The notes beneath the pieces were generated by a model. It did not search any database, was not told the DNA's origin, and was given only the letters and a program-made list of their open reading frames with translations. Made by a program: the position numbers and the translations under genes. From contig OW028578.1 in assembly GCA_932294295.1 (NCBI GenBank), forward strand, positions 38,710,685 through 38,774,684: a DNA stretch of 64,000 nucleotides, read 5' to 3'. This DNA comes from Alitta virens (taxonomy: Eukaryota > Annelida > Polychaeta > Phyllodocida > Nereididae). Position 1 is the stretch's first letter. Every line of letters begins with the position of its first letter. Shown one piece after another: positions 46,444 to 58,400 of this stretch.

Positions 46444-49400
46444 CATCTATCTATCTTAATGGTAGATAAAAGTGATAAAATGGGAAACCACAATGACAAG
46501 TAATCGTTTAGAGAAATTATAGTCCATAATTTGCTGACCAAATTCTCTAAATCATAAAATGTACTACCCAGAGTCAGGATCAAATCTACATTGGACAAGT
46601 ATTCAGTTGGTGTCAAAATGGGTGGTTTTTCTCTTAATAGTGGGGTGGTCTTAAGATGAGGTTCTACTGCATACGTATTCTTTTCATTTGTCTCACTATT
46701 AAGACTACCTCAACATAATGACTTTTAAGTTTTGAATATAATAAAGCCATTAAAGCAATCCAATTTTAATAACTGTTGACATAATTTGAAATCCAGTTAA
46801 ACCAATTCTTAATCCAGGGTGCATATCTGACCCTTTTTGCGTGCCAAGTTGAGCCGACGTTGGACCGACATGGCTGATGTGGGGCCGACGTCGAGCCAGT
46901 GTGGAACATGTGTTATCTAGGACATAACACAAAGATTTTCAAGATTTTTTTTATTTATAGTAGTAGTTTAATACAGTTAGTACATTACATAAACAATAAA
47001 AGACAACATAAGCATACTGTGGGGGATGTGCACTAGCTTCCTAAAAACCTGTAAAATTGCACACACCCCTTACATTATAAATGAAAAGGAAAAGAGACTA
47101 TTTACATATATGATTGACATTTGATTCATATACAAATAAATAAAGTAAGAAATAAATATATATATAAAATAATGAAGTGACATATATTACATAGTTACTA
47201 ATATTAAATTTTAACGCTTTGTTAAAAGCTGTCTTACTAGTTTTACAAAGACAGTTGGACGGATAAAAAGGCAGATTTTTAATAGAGTCACAGTAACTCC
47301 TAAAGATGGATTCACAAAAATAAAATCACTTACAGATCCATCCAGATGTCTATAAGGTGTTGAAATTGATGACGTCTTCTGTAACTGAATCTTTCCATAA
47401 TGAAGTTTCTATTAGTGGTGACATCTGACAGATGCTGTCTGAGCATGCCACATTGCCATTGTTCTGAGACAGCTTTGAATGATGCTTCCTACCTGTAAGA
47501 AAACTTCTTAATAGAGTTTAATATTTCATTTGCCTTTAATGACTTGCTTGTTAGAATTTAGCGGCAGCGTAATTATGATGGAACTTCAAATCAACCAATT
47601 AGATCAATAGGACAGGATTATGTTGATAATAATGATAATAATAAATAATAATTTGATTACCTAAAGAAGAGCATTCCGTACAACTAAGCAAGTATCTCAG
47701 TGCACTGTACATAAATGAAATGAAACCAAATAGGATTATGATAATGTAGCAATATAAGGTTCTTGTCACTCACGAGGGTTGATTGATGAGGTGAGGGAGA
47801 GGAGGAGTCTATCCGTGTTACACATTACCCCATGGGTGGGGTCTTTTACTTGCCTCAGTATAGACACCAAGTACAAGGCACCTCAAGTTTAACATCTCAT
47901 GTAACTTACATCCAGCTGAGATGTAGCTCACGAAGAGTGCGTTGGTTCAGATTCTAACCCAGGACCCTCAGTAGAGCCGACGAAAGACTTCTTGAATTAT
48001 CTTCAATTATCTGAAAAAAAAAACCACTGTATGTTTTTAATTTATTGCAATGTTGAATATAACATAACATAATATTTATTAGTCACAGAGTGAAATTTGG
48101 ATCTCTGACACGTACAATGTTAAACGATGTTAAACATTCATCAACATAATGGATCTCGGCACGAAGGTGTTTTTAAATCGCTGAGTCCTCATCCTTGGCA
48201 CCCTTAACCTTCGTCCACTTGGCAGCATAATGTATTCCCCATTTAGGGGGTGATCACTGTCTTTCAAAATGTTTTTTGCCAAGCTTTGAACTCTTTTGTT
48301 ATAGATAAGCTCATTACATTGAATTAACTTGTACGGCCGGTTCAGATCTTTCTTCAATGCTTGGGTTAGTAAACCATAGAAAGCAGCACTGTTGTACAAC
48401 AAAACACTAGGCACGGTTGCATTATAAAACATAGCTATTAAATCAGAGCAAATGCCAATCCTTCTCAAAGATCTAACACAATACATTCTTTTGTTGGCTT
48501 TCTTAATTTGGTTATGGACTCGCAATGAAAAAGAAAGTTTGTCATCAATCATCAGACCCAGATATTTGTAGTGATGTACACAGGAACTACAGGGGCACTT
48601 GATTTTCTGTAGTCCTAATTTCTTTAGTCTTTGATACATTCAGGTTTAGAAAGTTTTGTTCACACCAATTTTTAACATATTCTACACAGTCTCTATATTC
48701 ACTGTCATTGTCTTTGCATAATAGTCCCAAATATGTGGATGTTACGGAGTTGTATCAATGTTATTTCGAAGTGTAGTTGGTAAATTACAATGTCTACTGC
48801 ATCCAAGTTACAGCAACTCCTCCCTGCAATAATTAAACCCTCTGTCTAGTTGTTAAGTTCTATTTATAGCACCCGGTGCTCTTGTCTAACAGAACAAAGA
48901 GACTTTGATTGCCATGGAAACACTTTTGGGTGGCAGCCTACAGTCATTTGTTGTTCTGTGGTATCCAAGCAACAGTTGTGGAAAACGGAGTGGGGTTTCT
49001 GATGTTTTAATGTGTTTAAATAGGACAGCCAGTTGCCAGAAGCAGATGTAATGATGAGATGGATGCCACATAAGTATGCCTTTTGCCATCAGGCTGCCTG
49101 ATAGTTCTATATTTATTAGTAATGATTATGTACATAGTATGAATTAGTGGTGCTTTTTACTCTGTGGCTATGCTGGTGCCAATGAAAGACCCCACCCATG
49201 GGGTAAATGTGTAACATGTTGTGGATGCCAAGCCTTTTCATCTCATCATTACGTCTGACTTTGACAGCTGGTAATAGTGTATAATATAAGCTGACTTAGT
49301 ATCTTTGAGACGGTCAAAAATACAATAAAATAACTGTTATGGGCCATAAAATAAGGCCATTTCAGGGCCAATTGTGCTACATGCATTTTCAACTCGTATT

Positions 49401-52400
49401 GAAAACGCATGGTTTTTTCCTTATTATAATTAGCTAAAAACCATGCATTTTCCATGCGTTTATCCTTCTCATGGAAAACGCACGTGGCACATTTGGCCAT
49501 GTATAACTCTGTTGGATTACGTTGTACTTAAATGTCTAATTTGTATATATACGTTTTACAGAAGACTAACCTAGGCTAATCAAGATCCATTGATTATGTA
49601 TAAAGCTACTATATATGCTTGAGTGCAATTTGAGCTGAGTTTTACATCAAGGCAAGTGTCTGGGGAGTGGCAATGTGCAATCGGGGATTACAGAGTTACG
49701 CCACGTGGATGAAGCTGGCAGATATTGTATAGGGCCTACTCTATATCCTGTGGCATTTATAAGAGATTTATATATTCAATACAGCCCATGTATATAAAGC
49801 CTTTATAAGATTATTGCTCTTTTTGGTGCTTTGAAGTGATGCAGGAGTAATGATGCCCCAAGGGACACCATGTTATACAGTTTCTTTTTCATCATCATCC
49901 TACCAAATCAAGGTCACACTCATCTAAATATATGTATACCTATCAAGCATCATCATCAGTATATCATGTACTTACCATGTATCATCATCAGTGAATCGTG
50001 TATATGGAGCTTGCATGGGTCTCTCTGTAACTCCTGGGGTGGCATCATGCAAGCGACAAAATTTGTCTTTATGATGCCACCCTACTTGTAACTATTTTTG
50101 TTATAATAGGTGAATACAATTTCTTGAGTCTTGAGTCTTGTATTATGTATGCACTTGGATTGGGATAACAATGTAAATAGTGCAGCCCTCTAATGCCAGT
50201 AGTTGCCACTCACGAAGGTTGATTGATGAGATAAGAGGGAGATGCAATGTTGCACGTTTACCCCGTAGGTGGGGTCTTTCACTTGCCGCAGACACTGATG
50301 ATCGAGTACAAGGCACCACCAATTTACCATCACATGTAACCGACATCCAGACCACTGGGCCAACCTAGCAACCAGCTGCAATTAAGCAATCAAAGATCAA
50401 ACAAACATGAAAATTGTATTATAACTAATTTATAATAATTTCCCTACTTTATCCATGATAGTGGTTTGGAGCTGCTCGGACAGCTGATGTGACCACCTGT
50501 CAAAGGCAGACATAATAATGAGATGATACAGCCTATACCCAGATAGCATTCCAAATTGGACCAGCGTCGTTTCTATATCAGCCGCTGTCGGTAAAACATT
50601 GTTTTGATGTCGCCGACTTCGCGCTGACGCCGATAAAATTTGGAATGCTATCTAGGTAGTACACACATGCTATCTGGGTAGTACACACATGCTATCTGGG
50701 TAGTACACGCATGCTATCTGGGTAGTACACACATGCTATCTGGGTAGTACACACATGCTATCTGGGTAGTACACACATGCTATCTGGGTAGTACACACAC
50801 ATGCTATCTGGGTAGTACACACACATGCTATCTGGGTAGTACACACACATGCTATCTGGGTAGTACACACATGCTATCTGGGTATTACACACTATATTAC
50901 ACATTCAATCCGCAGATCATGGTTTCCGCATCAGCTTTCCTATGATTGAAATATATCTCCACCCGAATAAGGTTCAGGCCACATTGGCTCGAAATTGGCC
51001 CAACATCAGCTGAGCAAACATTGGGGCAACTATGTTACGATGTCGAGCCGATCTGACATGATATCTGGGAAATACATCGAACATTTAATCTTTAAATAAA
51101 CTTTATTCACAATAGAGAGACAGTAATTGCATTTAAACGGTACAAAAAATAATAATTGGAAATATTAAAAAAATATATATATAATAAATAGAAGAGGCGA
51201 AAAAATGTATGAGGATGAAAAAATAAAATAAATTTATATATTCATACTGTTAAATCATATAATAAAATCTTTCTCTTTTTTTTTGGAGATCTCACAAAGG
51301 CTTTCCGCCGCTACTGATCCAGGCGCATCAGGATTGCCCATCCCGTTGCTTGTTTTGTTACATATGTCCTTCCCTTATTCCATTTGTGTGAATGATATAA
51401 TTATTTATATTATATTAGTGATGGAAGTGGGAAATATTGGTCAGGTGAACCTGGCCGTACAGGCGGGACTTAGCGTGAACATTTTTATACATAATATAAT
51501 TAGATTTCAAGTTATATATTTAATCAGGTATTCAATTACCCATTAACCTATTTTGAATATATTTTTATTATTATTTATATATATATATATTTTATTTTTA
51601 TGAACTTTTCTCCATATTGATTCAATGTCATAGAATAAACATTACACCCATTAGATCTGTTAGACGAGGGCATTCTTAAAATCATAGATGGTTTTTGTTA
51701 TTGACAGTAGCTACAGACAATTTGGTCTATTGACACTGAAGATGCAGTGCCATAGACGCTGCAGATGATGAGGGGAATATGCAGTGACGGGTCATCATAT
51801 TCTGTGAAAGGGCCCATCAGAGGCTGGCAATTAACCTGGACATATACTATGTATGCAGCCCAAACCCTGGAAGGGCTGGCCGGCTGTTTCACGGAAAGGT
51901 TTGGCCCCCGAGGCAGGATAACTGGCCCTTTCCAGGAGACTGTCCCCCAGTTTGGTAGGCTTGCCCTGAATCAGGAAGCCCCAGAGCCTAGACTAGCTAG
52001 ACTTAGCCCCTTCACTGGAAGGTTGGCCCGAGTAAGGCAGCTGGGCCCCTTTGCCACAGAGATTGGCCAGAGAAGAAAGCCCTAGGTTGAGGGAGGCTGC
52101 TCCTGTCACCAAATGGTGGCCCCTTCACCAGATTCAGATTCAGATATATTTATTTGACTTAAAGCTGGTATCAAAGAAAAAAAAATATTACAATCATGTT
52201 TATTATAATTTGCTTTAAGTAGGGTGACCCCTTTAAGACATCTTTGATGTCGCTGCCAAGGGGCCACCCTAGTCTTAATATAAAGAATGTCTTTCAAATT
52301 TCAATCACCAGAGGGTGCTTATCCGTCCGCAGTGCCACAGCCATGATTTTTGATAGTCACTGAATTTCCAGTGCCAATAGCCAAATTGTTGTAGCCCCTG

Positions 52401-55400
52401 CATCCAGTGTCAATAGCCAAATATATATATATATATCCATGCAAACTTCACATGCAGGAAAAGTGGCACCATTTTTTCTGAGACCACCTTTGAAAATTAA
52501 ATATTTTAGTGTAAAAAATATTATTAAAGCATGGTCAGGGGACTTGCCTTGCAGAGCTGTATTTGGTTAGGGGACTCAGTTCCATCAAGTCCCCCCCCCC
52601 CACCACCTTCCATCATTGTATTATATGTACTCTGCAGATCAGATTCATAGCAACGATAAGCATCATCACTTACTACTTACTTAACTCAGCATGGGCGCGA
52701 GTTCACCGAGTACACTCGACTGAGACTAATGTATTTTCTTTTTCTCTTCCGCAGAACTCTGCATGACTAAATCATGCATCACAGTAGCCAGCACAGTCAT
52801 CAATTCCATAGATGCTTCAACCAACCCTTGCGATGATTTCTACCAATACGCCTGCGGAGGATGGATAGACACCCACCCCATCCCCAGTGGTCAGTCCCGG
52901 TGGGGAACGTTCTCCGACATGTGGAGACAGAATCAGTTAGCCTTGAAGAATGAGCTCGGTGAGTGGAAGACATAGAAATTGCCTGTATACTTCACTATAC
53001 TTTGTATACTATCTTTGCAATGGCAGACTGCAAGATTATATTGCAGTACAATACATGCATGTAAATAAGCTGGTATATCTATTGTCACAATTGCACACTG
53101 CAAGATTATATTGCAGTACAGCCTAGGCCAATATTCGTTGTTTGAATTTGCCGAGGGTATGCTGCTGCAGCCGTCTATGTTTTTTTTATTTGTTATAATC
53201 AATTAAATGGCAAAAATATCCGAAAGAAGTCCGACATCTCCCCTACAGTGTGACAAAGCAACAAACTCACACAGGAACAGTGACAAAGTCACACAGGAAA
53301 ACAAACTATTGCGATTAGTTTGTAAGCTACAGTTAGTTTCATTAAAAATGGCCCGTCCTTTTGAAACTAGCCAAAGCAGTCATAGCTGGCTACTAAAAAC
53401 CAGATCTAAAAGTACATATTTATGATACATTCGATTTATTTCTTACATTTATCTGGTGATAGATGTAAGCCGATTATTAGCTATAGAAGTGGACAGAAGC
53501 AGCTGGCTTTAGCATGTTTAGACCACAGCCAGGTACAGGTCGCTACGGACAGCTAGATTTGACCGTATTTTGTGAAACTAATTGTAGCTTGTCCCAAGAT
53601 GCTTGGGTATAAATAAATGTCTGTCTGGCTGTCAGTCTGTTTGAGTCTATACAATTTTTTCTGCAATAACATGTAGTATATATGCATGACTTTACAGCCA
53701 ATTTCATTGACTTGGAAACTGAACTACAGAGACAAGAGAACTGCTCCAGAGGACGTCATGTAAATCCAGGACTCTCATTGGCTGAGGGACTGCTTTAACC
53801 AATGGGAGTCCTGCATTCGCATGACGTCCTCTCGAGCAGCTCTCGCCTATGGAGTTTAGTTTCCGATATAGAAATTGGCTGTAATTATTGTACAAATATA
53901 CGTAAGGCATTTAAATCGATATGAATTAAAGATTACTTGTATTGTACTAAGCAGGTTAATTAATAAGCATATTTCATTCAAATTAAAATGTCCATATGTA
54001 TACATCTGCCAGTTCTTGTTTTGTAAACACAAGCTTATATGACCACCTGCCAGAGGCAGACGTATTGATGACATGATACAGCCTAGAGTCCACACCATGT
54101 ATCACACATTTAACCCACGGGTGGTCTTTCGAAGACCAAGGTTTCCACATAAAATTACGTATTGCCTTCCCAATGCTGGCTGACTGCTCATCCGTCTTAT
54201 GTTTGGGTATTTTGGCTGGGCGACCATTAAACAGCAGTTCGTACTGTAGACTGCAATTTCAGCAAGGTTTTGCCTGTCTCGCGACTCGCTGTCCTCCAAG
54301 AAGCACTTAGTTAGGAAGGCCGCAAGGATGTTACGACTGGATAGTAGAGTGTTAAAGGCTGCAGAAACTAGTAGTTGCCATGGTCTTTCTAACCATAAAA
54401 AATCCCGCTTAGTACCGAGTAGCTTCTAGTTTCCTATCTCCCCAATAGTAATTTTTTTGCCATTTTACCTTCACTATGACCATTTGTCATGGTTACTGAG
54501 AAGCAGCAGATAGTACAATGGAGAATACAACAAACTCTAAGTTAATTCCAAACAGCATTCCAAATCGGCCCAGTATCGTTTTCATGTTGGCCACTGTCGT
54601 TACAACATCGTATCAACATGACCGAGTTTGAGCTGATGTTGTTTCAATTTGGAATGCTATCTGGGATAGTTTCACTGAAGTGTTTTTATCAACCAGAAAG
54701 TTGGGGTCTGACTTGTTGCTAACATGTCTTCCCATTTTCTGCTGCTCCGTATAATTTTTTAGAAAAATGTGACCATAAAACTGTCGGATATTTACTTTAA
54801 ATCCTACTAAAAATACAGCGTATAATGATAAAATATTTCCATTTCAGAGAAGCCATTGAACGAAAGCAAATCGGAAGCAGAAAAAAAGGCTCGCTTATAC
54901 TACCAATCATGTATGGATGAAAATAAAACTGTTGAGAAGTTGGGCGCTCAGCCTTTGATCGACTTACTTCAGGACCTCGGATGTTGGAATGTGACATGTT
55001 CGCACTGGGACAGCGATTCTTGGGATTTTAATAGGTTATTGAAGAAACTTCACGCGTTGGGTCTCTCAGTGTTCTTCAATACGTGGATCGGAGAGGATGA
55101 GAAGAATTCAAACAAGAATATTTTACAGGTACATTGTATAATTATGGCTAGTGCTTCAGAAAAAGTACCCTGGATTTGCCAGAAGTACAAAATTTGACTT
55201 AATGACTAATGACTACTAGAACTTCATTTATACTCCACCTAGACAGTTTTCATATTGTTCTGAGCGGGATATAACCAACAAAATTGTTAGATCACTCCCT
55301 CCTGAGAGCAAACTGTACTTTAATAGCTTAATAAGAGCAGTTAAACAAATAAAACAATCAAATGAATTAGTAAATATGTCTAGTGGAGTATAAGTTATTA

Positions 55401-58400
55401 ACATTTTGGTTGGTTATATCCCTCCGACTTCGGCATAACCAACAAAAATTTTAATTGACTCCCGAATATGAAGGATATAACTATTACTTATTGTTTATTG
55501 ATTAGCATCTGGTCGTTGAAGCTGGACGGTACAACAAATATAAAAGTTCCGTATGTAAATAAATGTAAAAATGTCACGTGGAATATTTAACAGTTCATAA
55601 GGGGGATGGTTTCAGTCTGTTTGTCAGAACATCGATAGGTCAAATTTCAGCTTTACACGGCATTTTATTAAATGCTTATTCCTAGATTTAAATGCACACA
55701 AAAACCAAAATGTCTGCTGACTAGGCTATTATTACGATTCCATCTCTGAATATTTTGTTTCTTTCAGTTTGATCAAGACGGTTTAGGTCTCGCGCGTGAC
55801 CAGTATATGAACAAAACAATCAAGGAAGATAAGGTGAGATATAAATAACAATGGCATTATTCATATTATTCATGGTTTTGAAGAACTTAAGGGGGTTTCA
55901 CACATAGCCGGATCAGACGCCGGAGCGTCCCGGAGGACAACTCCGGAATACTCCCGCATACTCCGGGGAAAGCCGTATAGACATCGTGTTCATGTCCGGG
56001 ATTGTCTGGCATTGTCCGGCATTGTCCGGTAACACCGTGGGACTCCGGCAAAAAAATTAAACATGTTTAATTTTTCATGCCGGAGATCCCGGAATATTTC
56101 AATCCGTGTTGATCCGTGTAGATCCGTGTAGACTCCCAGTAGACTCCGTCGATCTCCGGGGACCTCCGTATTGACACCGGAATACATCGTGTGATCTCCG
56201 GCTAAGTCCGGCGTCAAACGGGCGTGAAAAGTACGCGCCGGAGAGCACAAGGAGCAACGCGGTTCCACACGAGTGAACAAGGACCAACACGGAGTCAAAA
56301 CGGAGTGAACAGGGAAAGCGGGTTTACATGTCATTTGCTTGACCCGGTTAACCCCGTTAAGTACACGGTGTCACACGAGGTCAATGCGGAGAGACAGGAG
56401 TGAACAAGGTTTCAAGACGGTGTTAATTAAACTGACACGGAGTGAGTACGGATGCCTGAGTATATATACAACCGCCGTCTTTGGTGAAGCATCATTCAAC
56501 CGCCCGCCGTTCATCGTTGATCATCGAATTAATTGATTTATCCACCACTTCTTCTGGATATTACCTTCTGGATTGCTGCTGCTGCTACTACTGCCGTTTC
56601 TTGAATTAACCACCATGCCACCTAGGAGAGGAAAGGGGAGGCCTGGCAAGAAGACTGTTGTGCAAGAGGAACCTGCACCTGCTGCTGTTGAAGAAGATGC
56701 AGGCAGTAATACCTCATCAAGACCGCAAAGTCCGCAAGGCATGCCAGATTTACCTGGGCCAGTTATACCAGCTGAACCTGCAGTACCTCCTACTGCAGCT
56801 CCACCCCCACCTGCAGCAAAAGCGTAGAGGCAGAAAAAGGAAGCCCTGAACCTGACAGAAGACCAGGAACAAGATGTGGCCGACTGGTACCGTTCCCAGG
56901 AGATGTTATATAACCGGCGGCTTGCTCAATACAAGCGGACAGACATCAAATTGTGAATAATAGACCAGAAGGTGAAGGAGCTGGGTTGTACTGTGCAGCA
57001 GCTGAAGACTTGGATTGACTCAATGCGCACTTCAGTTGGGAAGCTGACGGATCCAAGCAAGAAGCCTTCTGGTGGGGCCGCCAGAATCCTGACAGACCGG
57101 GACAACTGGATCATGGAGAATTTTGGCTACCTCGAACGCCACATCAAGAGGGTTGATGCTGGGAAAAGAAAGAAAGGTGGGCAGCTTTCCCAGAGCTTAT
57201 CAGCCAAAACTCCATCCAGCAGCAACAGACCTACCACTGAGGATGACACGTCTGAAGCTGAGGAGGTCATTGTGGATAGTTCGGATGATGGTGGCAGGGA
57301 TTCGGATACAAGCAGGTCCAAGGGTGGGCCTTACAAGGGCGGCAGCAGCAGGAGGAAGATGGGGGCCCCTCCTCCAAGCAAGAAGACGTCCAGACGTCAT
57401 CATGAGCCTCGTCATCATCATGACTGTGATTCATCCAGCCTTGCAGCTAGTGGAGATGGAATTGCTACACAAGCTGTCACTCAAGTAAGTATACTGCTTC
57501 AGTTACCATGATAATCAAGATAATCGTATTGTAATGTTGCAGTTTAAAGTTGTAATTGTAATCTTGCAGTTTAAAGTTGTAATTGTAATCTTGCATTTTA
57601 AAGTTGTAGCTTTTCCATAGTAGAAAGTGGTAGCTTTGTTTCTTGGCACTTCCAGTGTTCACTGTATGGTGATGTGTCTTTTCAGTACATTGTCAATAAT
57701 GCACATGCTATTGCAGTTGCCATGTGACTTACTCTAATGTTGTGTTTTTTCCTATTTCCAGCTGATTGAAAAAGCCACCGATCTGCAGAGGGACATGCAC
57801 AGCAAGTTGAGTCAGCCGACGGACTCAGGCAGCTTGTCCAAGAGGGTGTTCACGGACATGATCTACCACGAGGTGATGCAGATGGACACAGACACTTGGT
57901 GGGATTACCAGGCCCAAACCTTACAGAACCTGATGCAGTTTAAGCAGGCGTATCGTCGCAAGCGCCAGCAGCAACAGCAACAGCAGCAGCAACAGCAACT
58001 GCAACAGCAACAGCAGTATCATAACTTTCTGCCTCCTGTCCCTCAGCAGCAGCAGCAGCAGTTCGTCCTCCCTGCTCCTGCTACTACAGCCAGTTCATCT
58101 GGCCCTGCTGTGCAGATGTTCCCTCATCATCAGCATTCTTCCAGCCCTGCTGCCCAGATGTTCACACAGCATTCTTCCAGCCCTGCTGCCCAGATGTTCG
58201 CACAGCATTCATCCAGCCCTGCTGCCCGGATGTTCGCTCCTCCGTCCGGCCCTTCGCCCCAGGCTCTCGTGTCGTCTGCCCCTTCTTCGTCTGTGCCTGC
58301 ACCGATCCCCCCTCCTGCGACATCTTCTACGATAATCAGTCAGGCCTGGTTGACTTCAGGTCCTTCACACGGTCGTCCTTCCATGTCACCACAGGATTGC

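Noticed and set aside
50655..50890. Possible CRISPR-like array
   Set aside because: Units are contiguous 22-24 bp copies with no unique spacers, and the genome is animal. It is a satellite derived from a MITE tip.
52563..52766. Extra 5' extension of ECE exon 2
   Set aside because: The upstream frame lacks conservation, and a clear TTCCGCAG acceptor at 52754 gives the right phase for joining to the membrane-anchor exon.
57123..57488. 121 aa frame over the Harbinger MADF gene
   Set aside because: It is a shadow of the MADF frame in another register. The splice-consistent frame with domain similarity is preferred.
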